Source of the DNA: Amorphochlora amoebiformis
Lineage: Eukaryota; Cercozoa; Chlorarachniophyceae
DNA length: 64,000 bases
Direction: 5' to 3'
NCBI GenBank assembly: GCA_054601695.1
Contig: BAAHQB010000042.1
Coordinates: 62,001-126,000, forward strand
Each line of letters starts with the position of its first letter. The stretch's first letter is position 1. Of this stretch, positions 51,644 to 64,000 are shown piece after piece. A program made the position numbers and the translations under genes. The notes under the pieces were generated by a model. The model did no database searches, was not told the DNA's origin, and saw nothing but the letters and a program-made list of their open reading frames with translations.

Positions 51644-54120
51644 ATGGAAGCCTCCGAGTTGGACCCGCGCGAGCAAGGTATGAGACTAGATATATTCTGA
51701 TTGACTGTGGACTGGAACATTGTGGTATATTTATTGGAAAGCCGCGGAATTGGTTCGAATATTGACGTTGTTGTGCACCGTGAGTGAGCGCATCCCCAGA
51801 GGCTGGATTAGTTACTGAGATTTTCATAGCCTTTCCGGCTAGATTCGTACTTTTGAGATTTTGATGGCGATCAGGAATGCAATGTGTCTGCATGAATTCA
51901 AGGGAATCCTAATTCGTGAGAGTAAAATCTGAAACCACGCAGATTTTTTTTTGTGGGGTTAAGATTCTAGACTACATCACTGACCAATGTGCCCTCTCAG
52001 ATGAAATCCGAAGCAACTGGAGATTCGCTGCGGTGTGTCAGTTCTTCGATATATATCAGAAAATACGTGCAGATTTTCCGAGGGATAATCGCTGCTCGGA
52101 GTTCACAGCTGAGGTATACAAGAGTACCCCCCCAGGACTTTGACACAGACACCAATTGAACTTACCTCTCGTGTACAACCCTCCCTTCACGTAGGATTTG
52201 GAGGTTGCCCTGATCCGACCGCTTCAAACACCAATTCTCAAGGATATCGTGACAACCCTACTGACCGGAGGCTATTCCAACCGCATCAACGGGTAAAAAG
52301 CATCCATGGGTATTGCTGGTTGTTCTGAATCAGATACATGATAGGTATGAGCTCTGGCACGAACAGCTCGTTTCCAAGCTGGACGCACAGTGGCAACTGT
52401 ACGAACCTGGGGAAGTCAACCCCCTAGCTGGCAAGTCGCAGGGCGTCGTTCACTTCAACGATGTAACCACATCCGATAGACTTCTCATCTTGCACTGGCT
52501 ATGCTGCAGCTGCATTGAGGATTCTGAAGAATTTCGCCAGAAACTCCGAAAGGCAAAGGTGGACTCTGAGGATATGCGGCCGCAACTTCTTGGTAATTCG
52601 CACACCCTTTCCATCATTGTGAATACTAACATTACAATATGTTTCCATCAGGGGAAGACGCAAAGGGGAATCAATATTTCTCAATGTTCAACGACTTCTG
52701 GGTGTTTAAGCAAGCAAAAATTGGCAAGGGAAGAGGTAGGCCACGTCACGAGGAAGCCACGGGGGGGTGGAGTGTCGTCTGCACAACAGAGGAGGAACTC
52801 ACCAACTTTGCAGAGCAGCTTGACAGTGACGTAAAGGCTGCCAAGCGTCCTAAAAAGCGAGGGCGCAAGAAAAAATCCGGGGCACAATCGACAGGTCCCG
52901 TAATGTCAGACAGCGGGCGGGCTGCACAAGTGGAGCTCGTCGAGGAGATTCTCACGAATTTCATCCCCAGGGTGGCCCCACTAGTCCGGGATAGAAAAAG
53001 GAGGAGAGTTGTCTTGGTCGTCCCCCGCAAGCGATCATCGAGGTTGGCGAGGAAAGAGGAATTGGAAGCACGCAAGAAGAGGGAGATAGAGGAGAGAGCT
53101 GAAGCAAAACGTCAGGCTGAAGTCCTCGCCGAGCAGCGCAAAAAGGAGAGGGCTCGGGCAGAGAGGGTTCGTAAGAGGGAGTTGGATATTCAGAAGGAAC
53201 AAGAGGCGATGGAGCTGTCAAAACGGATGCGAATTGAACGTGCGCAGCTCAGAAAGCAAAGGTTGTTGCAGCAGCAACAGTCGGCAATCGACAAGAAAAT
53301 CGCGGAGCAGAGGTTAGCGGAAGAAGAGAATCAACGTGCTCGTCAAGCCCAAGAGATGCATGCTGAAGCCAAACGGCAGGCAGAACTTAAGCGAAAGTCT
53401 GAGCAAAGGAGACAGGCTCATATGGCGCATTTCGAGGGCCAGACAGGAGACGCTCGACAGTTCTCAAGCTATCAAAACTACGCTCAGCTATTCGGAACGT
53501 CAACCTCAAACAAGAGAAAGCGAAATCCTACAATGAAGGCTAAAGCCTTGCTCGAGGAAACCGCGCCCTTCTACACAGGAGAGAGCATGGCGTATCAATC
53601 CAAGCCCCAGTTGAAATCCCAAGTCTCCAGGAAGCGAGAAGTGTATCGTCCTCCGGCTGCTTATCCTGCAGAAGAAAATTATCAAGCACGTAGCGCTCAT
53701 CTTAATACATACCAAGTTAACAATCGCTCCTCGCAGTCGATTCGCCTCAGCAATCCTCCTAAATTCCAACAAACCATCCACAGCTCCACTGCCATGGGCG
53801 AGAATATCTCGCAGCATGCCGCGAGCCACTTCGACAACAGGGTCAATCGCAACTCTCACTCGCGACAGCAGCTTGTTTCTCAGCATCTCATGTCTCTAGC
53901 AAACGCTGCCAACGGACGCTCACCTATCAGTCAGCACCGCCCTCGAACACATCAACCTCAAACGTATCAGTTCTCAACCCATCCACAGATGCAGTACTCC
54001 CAACTACCTCACCAAGTACATGCGATCATCGGGCGGCAATATCCGGATTCCCAGCAAAACGGTATCGACCATCGCCAGGAGTCGGACACCAGAGGGGCCT
54101 CTTCGATGACGTGGAACTAG
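51644..54120 (+). CDS. DDT/WHIM-domain chromatin-type protein
   Basis: Probable nuclear chromatin-remodelling-associated factor (CECR2/BAZ/plant DDT relatives; DDT and WHIM regions contact ISWI-type ATPases). Exons: 51644-51677, 51971-52113, 52195-52292, 52345-52592, 52652-54120; 1992 nt, 663 residues, phase unbroken. DDT: WRFAAVCQFFDIYQKI, then SEFTAEDLEVALIRPL and LTGGYSNRIN. WHIM-like: LLGEDAKGNQYFSMF..FWVF around 176-196. AT-hook-like RGRPR and KRGRKKK follow, then a long charged coiled coil (about 320-470: KKREIEERAEAKRQAEVL and similar) and a Gln/Ser/His-rich C-terminal ~190 residues. No bromodomain or PHD finger is present. The gene has short introns, no TA arrays and a 1.47-kb last exon, so its architecture differs sharply from its neighbours. 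Confidence 0.85.
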
Positions 54121-54201
54121 GCAGCGGCTGACTCATGCGAATGGTTAGCATATAATGCAGATTATCAAGGGTACTCTCAATATTGAAATGGTATACATTA
54201 T

Positions 54202-54282
<81 letters not shown>

Positions 54283-54380
54283 ATATATATATGTATGTAT
54301 ATATGTATGTATATATATATATACATATGTGTGTGTGTATGTACACATATGTATACTATATATACATACATATATATATA

Positions 54381-54427
<47 letters not shown>

Positions 54428-54432
54428 TATAT

Positions 54433-54479
<47 letters not shown>

Positions 54480-54625
54480 ATATATATGTGTGTGTATATA
54501 CATGTATGTACAAAATGTATATATTGTACATACATTTTATACATACGTATATGTAGAGAGAGAGAAATACGTACATGTGTAAACAACGGGTTTCTTCATA
54601 CAAGTAAATCATTGGTCATACATAA

Positions 54626-54666
<41 letters not shown>

Positions 54667-54676
54667 GTATGTATAT

Positions 54677-54733
<57 letters not shown>

Positions 54734-54876
54734 TTCTAGATGATATACTGAGATGCATAATTCATTCTAGTTATTGGGCACTAGTAGAAGATACCATAGT
54801 CTAGTGCCTTAGTAGATCATGATATACGTGCCATATACTACTAGTACTAGTAACATTAAATATGTATATTGATCTA

Positions 54877-54923
<47 letters not shown>

Positions 54924-55078
54924 TATGTATAAATAAAAATTCTCAGACTGCGGGTCACATACTAGAACTAGTAGAAATAAGAATAGATACAGATTATGGC
55001 TCGATATCGTAATATCTTATAATAAGTCCCAATCATAACTAATATTCCCTCAGGATGATAACTGAATATCATATACGC

Positions 55079-55109
<31 letters not shown>

Positions 55110-55116
55110 TATCATG

Positions 55117-55149
<33 letters not shown>

Positions 55150-55184
55150 GCATATATATACATATATACTAGATATACCGTATG

Positions 55185-55216
<32 letters not shown>

Positions 55217-55452
55217 TATATATACTAGATAATTATTACCTGTGATCATGGATAGAGTCTGACATATATAAATATATATGTAAGATAATATAACGACACA
55301 TGAAAACCACAAGTTCCAAGTACATATGCAATAGCAAATTCGTTCAGATATTATACCTGATCGTTATCTAGTAGATCTATGTATTACTTTTCTTTGTACA
55401 ATATATCTACTACGTATTTCTAGTATATGCATATGTCATCTGTTTATACTAT

Positions 55453-55488
<36 letters not shown>

Positions 55489-55560
55489 ATATATATATTA
55501 TATATTTTTATTTTATATATTATATATTATATATATATATTTATATTATATATTATATAT

Positions 55561-55596
<36 letters not shown>

Positions 55597-55896
55597 CTGT
55601 GATACTAGATATATATATCATATCATATCAAAATATATGTGTGTACATCGTACACACTTGACACATATATCAAGATCATCAGCGCCGACATATTCTAAAT
55701 ATTCATCGTTATAAATCGGTCATCACAACAGTGGTACGAAAAATTCAGATAATGAGCGGCTATACGTACACACTAGACACATGTATCACGACCACACCCC
55801 AGATATTCATCGTTATAAATCGGTGATCACAGTGGTACGAAAAATTCATATAAGGTGAATTTCGGGTCGACGTCGGTTTCTACTAGTTTCAGTTAC
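54121..55896. other. Convergent intergenic region with CTAG-rich core
   Basis: 3' flank of the DDT gene, (TA)n at 54220-54530 and 54630-54730, then 54730-55660 with many CTAG/ACTAGT words interrupted by (TA)n. A 60-bp segment (ATATTCATCGTTATAAATCG) occurs twice at 55699-55755 and 55802-55855. Confidence 0.6.
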
Positions 55897-56045
55897 TCAA
55901 TCCTTGACCAGCGAAGCAATATTCACGTCGAATGGAAGCTTATCAAACTTGGTCTTGTAATACTGTGTGTGGCACGTATGTATACACTCACAGTATGCCA
56001 TGATACAATATATATATATATATGTATGTATATATATATAATATA

Positions 56046-56090
<45 letters not shown>

Positions 56091-56112
56091 TATATATACA
56101 TACATATACATA

Positions 56113-56146
<34 letters not shown>

Positions 56147-56337
56147 TACACGTGTGTGTTTACGTACCTTCTCAATGTCCTCCATGAGCCCAAAGTCACG
56201 CTCAGTGACAAAGTTGATGGCTACGCCCTGCGATATACATTCAAAACCTTGTAGACATACTCACAAGAAATACAAATCTACATATATATATATATAGATG
56301 GATATTACATACATATTTACATATATATACATATACA

Positions 56338-56391
<54 letters not shown>

Positions 56392-56569
56392 ATATATATG
56401 GATAGATAGATATATGTATATAACATATTTACACATCCATATAAAAATATATATATATATATGTATATATTGTATATATATACATAAATATACATACGTA
56501 TATATATATATATATATATATATAATACATATACTTATAAAACTATATATGTGCATATAACCTATATTA

Positions 56570-56630
<61 letters not shown>

Positions 56631-56645
56631 TATATATATACATAA

Positions 56646-56677
<32 letters not shown>

Positions 56678-56736
56678 GCATTTTATACTTCTATATTGTA
56701 TACATATATATCTATGTATATATATATGTAGTATTT

Positions 56737-56834
<98 letters not shown>

Positions 56835-56900
56835 AACACCATCTTGGAGTTAGTTAAATATTTTTTAGCTCTCATATGTAGTATATATGTAAACAAATTC

Positions 56901-56952
<52 letters not shown>

Positions 56953-57014
56953 ATGTCTACATGTATACATTATGTGTGTCTATATATATATATATACATA
57001 TATACATATATAAT

Positions 57015-57050
<36 letters not shown>

Positions 57051-57130
57051 TATATACATATACACATATATACAAATATATATATATATATATTTATATA
57101 TATTATATATATATATATATATGTATATTT

Positions 57131-57169
<39 letters not shown>

Positions 57170-57377
57170 ATACATACACACACACACACATACATATAAT
57201 ACATACATACATACATATACATACATATGCATATTTATACACACATATATATACACATATATTTATACGTATATATATATATATATGTCTACCTATTATG
57301 TATATATATATATATATAAGTATGTTTACATATTACAAATTTATACATACACACACATATACATAATTTAGTATATT

Positions 57378-57411
<34 letters not shown>

Positions 57412-57418
57412 CATACAC

Positions 57419-57479
<61 letters not shown>

Positions 57480-57705
57480 TGCATACATATATAATAATAT
57501 TCATTTCTGACCTTTCGCCCAAAGCGCCCACAGCGCCCTACTCGATGCAAATAATTCTCCATGTCTCTTGGTAGGTCGTAGTTCAGGACCTATATATCAC
57601 AATATATACATACATACATATATATATATATATCTATATATATATATATTATATATAGTTTTGAATGTCTCTTGGTAGATCGTAGTTCAGGACCTATATA
57701 TCACA

Positions 57706-57745
<40 letters not shown>

Positions 57746-57815
57746 ATATATAGTTTTGAATGTCTCTTGGTAGATCATAGTTCAGGACCTATATATCACA
57801 ATGTATATGTATGTA

Positions 57816-57854
<39 letters not shown>

Positions 57855-57896
57855 TTGAATGTCTCTTGGTAGGTCGTAGTTGAGGACCTATATATC

Positions 57897-57941
<45 letters not shown>

Positions 57942-57969
57942 TTGAATGTCTCTTGGTAGCATAAATACA

Positions 57970-58010
<41 letters not shown>

Positions 58011-58114
58011 CGTATATATAATATATATACTCGATACAAACAATTTTCCATATCTGTACTTCTATATATATATATATATATATATATGTATACCAGTGCA
58101 TAAATCATAATATG

Positions 58115-58167
<53 letters not shown>

Positions 58168-58187
58168 ATGTATATATACACAAGCAG

Positions 58188-58218
<31 letters not shown>

Positions 58219-58280
58219 CATACAAATATATGCATATAAATACACACATAATTCTTATACAAACGCACACACACACACAA

Positions 58281-58331
<51 letters not shown>

Positions 58332-58485
58332 ACTATCACCGTGGTGACCGTCTGTACATCAATCCCCCGGGCCAACAGATCCGACGAAATCAGAACTCGA
58401 GTTTCACCCTTTCGAAACTGGACATTCACACATGTAAGGCCTCATAACCTCTCGGCTGTAGGTTTGGTTTGGTTTGCAAACAGAG

Positions 58486-58532
<47 letters not shown>

Positions 58533-58834
58533 GCACGCAACACACACACACACACACACACATATATGTACATATATTGTATATATATATTTGTGTATAT
58601 ATGTACATATATATTATATATATATGTACATCAATCCCCCGGGCCAACAGATCCGACGAAATCAGAACTCGAGTTTCACCCTTTCGAAACTGGACATTCA
58701 CACATGTAAGGCCTCATAACCTCTCGGCTGTGGATTTGGTTGGTTTGCAAACAGAGAAACGATTATATGGATTTTTATATATTTATACATGTATATATAT
58801 TTATATGTACATAAATATATATATTATATATTAT

Positions 58835-58877
<43 letters not shown>

Positions 58878-58989
58878 TAAACCTTGGTAATAATCCTCTC
58901 GCGCTCCCTCGGGGTCATCTCGCCGTGGATCGACGACACGGGATATCTATATATATATGTGTATATATATATATATATTTATATATATT

Positions 58990-59036
<47 letters not shown>

Positions 59037-59107
59037 TCATATTTATATGTATATACTCGGGGTCACCTTGCCTTGGATGAACGCTTATTAATATAAATCT
59101 TAATATA

Positions 59108-59180
<73 letters not shown>

Positions 59181-59227
59181 TATACATAAATGTATAGTAT
59201 TATATGTTTATGTACACACACACACAC

Positions 59228-59276
<49 letters not shown>

Positions 59277-59324
59277 ATATATATAATATATATCATATTA
59301 TCTTATATCATATATATAATGTGT

Positions 59325-59384
<60 letters not shown>

Positions 59385-59411
59385 ATAAATATATATATAT
59401 ATATATTATAA

Positions 59412-59470
<59 letters not shown>

Positions 59471-59836
59471 CATATACATATACCTATATATATATATCAT
59501 ATATATACATATATGTATATATATATATATATATATACATACATATAGATACATATACATATATATATATACATACATATATATATATATATAATATATA
59601 TAATATATATATATATATATTCCAGGTGGTGTGTATATAGTTACTTTTGTTTCGCGAGAGATTCAGTTAGCCAGTCAACAGACATATATATATACATATA
59701 TATATTATATATATATATATATATATATTTATATGTATATATATATATTCTATGTACACACGCACACACACATATATATATGTGCATATGTGTATATTTA
59801 CTCTTGCATTGCGAGAAATTCAGTTAGCCAGTCAAC

Positions 59837-59897
<61 letters not shown>

Positions 59898-59982
59898 GTA
59901 TGTATACATATATGTTTATATGTGCATATGTGTATATATACTCTTGCATTGCGAGGGATTCACTGAGCCAGTCAACAGACTT

Positions 59983-60030
<48 letters not shown>

Positions 60031-60235
60031 ATATATGCATATGTACATGTATATATATATATATACATATGTGTATATATACTCTTGCTTTGCGAGGGAT
60101 TCAGTGAGCCAGTCAACAGACTTCCGAGATTTTACGAATATTATTGTTTGGCACCCAGCTCCTAGCTGCATACCATTCATTCATTGAAATACATATGTAT
60201 AAGTATAATATAATATATATATATATATATATATG

Positions 60236-60279
<44 letters not shown>

Positions 60280-60821
60280 TATATATTGATCATTTTCATA
60301 AATAATGTGTATGTGATTCATTCATTGATTTTCATGAATAATGTGTATGTGATTCATTCATTGATTTTCATGAATAATGTGTAAGTGATTCATTCATTGA
60401 TTTTCATAAATAATGTGTATGTGATTCATTCATTGGTTTTCATGAATAAATAATGTGTATGTGATTCATTCATTGATTTTCATGAATAAATAATGTGTAT
60501 GTGATTCATTCATTGATTTTCGTGAATAATGTGTATGTGATTCATTCATTGATTTTCATAAATAATATGAATGTGATTCATTCATTGATTTTCGTGAATA
60601 ATGTGTATGTGATTCATTCATTGATTTTCATGAATAAATAATGTGTATGTGATTCATTCATTGATTTTCATGAATAATGTGTATGTGACGTTTATGTATC
60701 TTCAGGTTTGTGGATATGTGTATGGATGTGGAGATGTGTTTGTGTATGTATGTATATATGTATATATATATACATGTATTTATATATATATATATATACA
60801 TACATACATATATTATAGATT

Positions 60822-60907
<86 letters not shown>

Positions 60908-61069
60908 CATATATATGTATACGTATATGTATACATATATATATACACACACACACATATATATATATATGTATATGCACTGCACATATGTACATCTATG
61001 CACGTATATCTTGTATAAATTACACAAATGTATATACCATGAAGAGTATAAATTACACAAGTGTATATA

Positions 61070-61161
<92 letters not shown>

Positions 61162-61224
61162 CAAATATATATATATATATGTACACATACACATACCTGA
61201 TCATGAAGAGTATAAATTACACAA

Positions 61225-61316
<92 letters not shown>

Positions 61317-61398
61317 GGTCATGGAGATCACACAAAGTGTCAAACTTATCTGGCTCCCTTTTTAGCGGCACGAAAAACTGCCGAATGCCCTGGGATAT

Positions 61399-61480
<82 letters not shown>

Positions 61481-61614
61481 TATATTATATATATATATAT
61501 ATATATATAAACATATATATATATATATATATATATACCGCAAGAGTGAGAGATTCCTGTTTGACGCGAATCTGAACGGGGTTGCGTAACAGCTCGTTGA
61601 TCACCTATATATAC

Positions 61615-61676
<62 letters not shown>

Positions 61677-61689
61677 GTATGTATATATG

Positions 61690-61746
<57 letters not shown>

Positions 61747-61963
61747 CTTTTGTGTATCTGTATTTATATGTGTATATGTGTATTCAGTTATTTAATTGTT
61801 TTATTTATAGATTTATTTATTTACTTGTAGATGAAATGTACATGATATATATATATATATATATAACAACATATATATATATATATATGTATATCTATTC
61901 AGTTATTTGGTTTTATTTTTTGATTTAAGTATTTACTTGTATGAGATGTAAAAAAAATGTATA

Positions 61964-62020
<57 letters not shown>

Positions 62021-62078
62021 GTATATAAGTATATATTACTTCTGAATAATACTAAAACGTTATTATTCCAATTCATAC

Positions 62079-62142
<64 letters not shown>

Positions 62143-62216
62143 TATATAATATTTATATACATATATATATATATATATTCATATATGTATATATATATAT
62201 ATGTATTATATGTATG

Positions 62217-62268
<52 letters not shown>

Positions 62269-62326
62269 CCTGCTTAAGTTCATCTGGAACAGTCGCGGAG
62301 AAGAGCGCAACCTAGGTAAAACATAC

Positions 62327-62372
<46 letters not shown>

Positions 62373-62396
62373 TGTGTGTGTATATATATGTATATA

Positions 62397-62439
<43 letters not shown>

Positions 62440-62530
62440 GAACATCTTGTGGAAGGAATTGGAAGACCTGATACATATGCTCGCGAAAACCCTTACCTAT
62501 ACACATACATTTTATATATATTTATACTTT

Positions 62531-62563
<33 letters not shown>

Positions 62564-62618
62564 ATATTGCTCGCGAAAGCCCTTACCAATACATATACAT
62601 ATTGTATATATTTATACA

Positions 62619-62657
<39 letters not shown>

Positions 62658-62708
62658 GTATATATTATATACAATACATAAATATATATGTACTTAATTC
62701 TACCTATG

Positions 62709-62759
<51 letters not shown>

Positions 62760-62859
62760 CTAAATCCATATTGTCAATATATATATAATATATATAATAT
62801 ATATATAATATATATATATATATAGAAATATGCGTATATATTTTTGTGTGTGTATATAG

Positions 62860-62897
<38 letters not shown>

Positions 62898-62908
62898 GTA
62901 TATGTATG

Positions 62909-62959
<51 letters not shown>

Positions 62960-63727
62960 ATATACATGTATATACAATACAAACATATGTAATATATATA
63001 TATATATATATATATATACTTAGCATCTCATCAGCTTCATCTAGGATCACTAGCTTCATATCGTCTGCCTGTTTATAATATATATATATATATATATATA
63101 TACATATGTATATAATGTACATTCAGGGGATACACACACACACAGTGAAAGAGAGAGGAGAGAGGAAATAAAGCAAGAGGAGAATGAAAATAAGAGACCT
63201 CAGACCAGACCAGACAGCACAAAAATCAGAGGGAGCGGAGGGGGGGATGAGATAAGAAGGAGAGAATGAAGAGAGAGAGAGATTCGAGCTTTCGAGACAT
63301 TCGAGCTTTCGAGGGATTCGAGCTTTCGAGAGATTCGAGCTTTCGAGAGATTCGAGCTTTTGAGAGATTCGAGCTTTCGAGAGATTCGAGCTTTCGAAAG
63401 ATTCGAGCTTCGAGAGATTCGAGTTTTCGAGAGATTGGAGCTTTTCGAGAGATTCGAGCTTCCGAGAGATTCGAGCTTCGAGAGATTCGAGTTTTCGAGA
63501 GATTGGAGCTTTTCGAGAGATTCGAGCTTCCGAGAGATTCGAGCTTTCGAAGATTCGAGATCTCGAGAGATTCGAGCTGGAGGGTTGGAAGAAGGGGGAG
63601 AGGAGAGGAGAGGTTTGAAGCATTTGAGGGAGGAGAAAATGAGAAGGGAGATAGATTGTGTTGACCCGCATGCATCCCCTCTTAAGCATGTCTATAACGC
63701 GCCCTGGGGTACCGACGACGACCTCAA
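55897..63727 (-). CDS. eIF4A: eIF4A-type DEAD-box RNA helicase (5' end off window)
   Basis: Translation-initiation RNA helicase, eIF4A family. Visible exons in coding order: 63727-63666, 63068-63020, 62496-62438, 62311-62270, 61604-61539, 61389-61315, 60165-60083, 58946-58883, 58417-58334, 57589-57512, 56227-56168, 55962-55897 (TGA 55899-55897); phase is unbroken, and upstream exons with motifs Q, I and Ia lie right of base 64000. Motifs: [10 protein letters not shown] (Ib), LDEADEML (II, DEAD), SATVPDEL (III), [28 protein letters not shown] (IV region), [23 protein letters not shown] (V), [24 protein letters not shown] (VI region, 57589-57512), [11 protein letters not shown], and a C-terminal [23 protein letters not shown] and RGRFGRK-type text favour eIF4A over eIF4A3 or DDX6. 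Splice-site cassettes are duplicated at six of its junctions. Confidence 0.95.
57555..57965 (-). repeat. Five copies of helicase exon start (NYDLPRD)
   Basis: Acceptor plus start of the motif VI exon (ATATAG|GTCCTGAACTACGACC) at 57550-57600 recurs near 57662, 57760 and 57857, with a fragment near 57942. The copies diverge after the first ~30 coding bases and run into (TA)n. Confidence 0.92.
58353..58758 (-). repeat. Duplicated motif V exon of the helicase
   Basis: A ~130-bp segment covering the acceptor and most of the exon ([20 protein letters not shown]) plus its 5' intron occurs at 58353-58485 and 58626-58758, nearly identical. The right copy lacks the QTVTTVI end and its donor. Confidence 0.93.
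59055..59100 (-). pseudogene. Degenerate copy of the HGEM helicase exon
   Basis: Minus sense TCATCCAAGGCAAGGTGACC resembles TCGATCCACGGCGAGATGAC of exon 58946-58883; short and decayed. Confidence 0.6.
59637..60125 (-). repeat. Four copies of helicase exon end ([12 protein letters not shown]) plus donor
   Basis: The exon end and GA|GTATAT donor at 60083-60122 recur near 59940-59982, 59797-59840 and 59637-59680 with a few substitutions, spaced ~140-160 bp by (TA)n. Confidence 0.92.
60291..60690. repeat. 36-bp minisatellite, about 11 copies
   Basis: Unit TGATTTTCATGAATAATGTG + TATGTGATTCATTCAT in a helicase intron. Confidence 0.92.
61000..61345 (-). repeat. Diverged copies of helicase exon end (CDLHDQ)
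   Basis: Fragments CATGAAGAGTATAAATTACA + CAAATG near 61005-61060 and 61198-61227 resemble the exon end CATGGAGATCACACAAAGTG at 61321-61340 (plus-strand text). Confidence 0.65.
62490..62600 (-). repeat. Duplicated helicase exon start (KGFRE)
   Basis: GCTCGCGAAAACCCTTACCT at 62479-62498 recurs as GCTCGCGAAAGCCCTTACCA at 62570-62589; it includes the acceptor. Confidence 0.88.
63283..63585. repeat. 17-bp GAGATTCGAGCTTTCGA minisatellite
   Basis: About 17 imperfect copies in the helicase intron between the GTPGRV and DEAD exons. Similar GAGATTTCGA words occur in the 40-42 kb duplication. Confidence 0.92.
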
Positions 63728-63733
63728 CTGTAG

Positions 63734-63888
<155 letters not shown>

Positions 63889-63906
63889 GTGTGTATATAT
63901 ATATAT

Positions 63907-63960
<54 letters not shown>

Positions 63961-64000
63961 GTATCATATGTACTTCAAACCATGCTATATATAACACTAT

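Overview
The window is nuclear DNA from an intron-rich, flagellated eukaryote, probably a protist or alga. The reasons are spliced genes with GT-AG introns, a conserved ciliary gene (CFAP161), a plant/protist-type Shaker K+ channel with ankyrin repeats, and interstitial TTAGGG repeats. I cannot name the lineage. Most of the bases are (TA)n microsatellite, and most of the very long YIYIYI / SLSLSL / DDDD / RERERE reading frames are translations of simple repeats. The genes are small exons (16-160 nt) set in introns that are often little more than GT(AT)n...(AT)nAG. I rebuilt them by hand from protein motifs, GT/AG sites and unbroken codon phase across every junction.

Layout, left to right: (1) AGC-family protein kinase, minus strand, 7.1 kb down to 0.33 kb, last exon beyond the left edge. 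(2) CFAP161, plus, 7.32-10.89 kb, complete, 294 residues in 9 exons. (3) DUF6625-like type II membrane glycosyltransferase, plus, 13.56-26.88 kb, 516 residues in 21 exons. (4) PX-domain protein, minus, 28.13-27.39 kb, 161 residues in 4 exons. (5) Multi-pass membrane protein of unknown family, plus, 28.33-33.69 kb, 881 residues in 19 exons. (6) SKOR/GORK/AKT-like voltage-gated K+ channel with CNBD and ankyrin repeats, minus, 50.02-35.24 kb, 904 residues in 25 exons. (7) DDT/WHIM chromatin-type protein, plus, 51.64-54.12 kb, 663 residues in 5 exons. (8) eIF4A-type DEAD-box helicase, minus, from beyond the right edge to 55.90 kb, 11 exons visible. Genes 1/2, 4/5 and 6/7 are divergent pairs with short to moderate shared upstream regions. 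Genes 3/4, 5/6 and 7/8 are convergent. The genes have unrelated functions and show no pathway clustering.

The most unusual feature is structural. At more than twenty exon-intron boundaries, a piece containing the splice site plus part of the exon is repeated in tandem inside the neighbouring intron, with (TA)n between the copies. This leaves arrays of decoy or alternative splice sites. One case is a 0.92-0.97 kb tandem duplication holding a whole K+-channel exon, one copy of which is frame-disrupted. Interstitial telomeric repeats supply a 5' splice site (exon 9) and a 3' splice site (exon 18) in the glycosyltransferase gene. A short dispersed element with a fixed core lies beside telomeric repeats at three places, two of them as an inverted pair around a K+-channel exon. 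Intergenic regions longer than 1 kb at 11.4-12.3, 34.1-34.8 and 54.7-55.7 kb share an unusual CTAG-rich composition. No rRNA, tRNA, CRISPR array or intact transposon was recognised.
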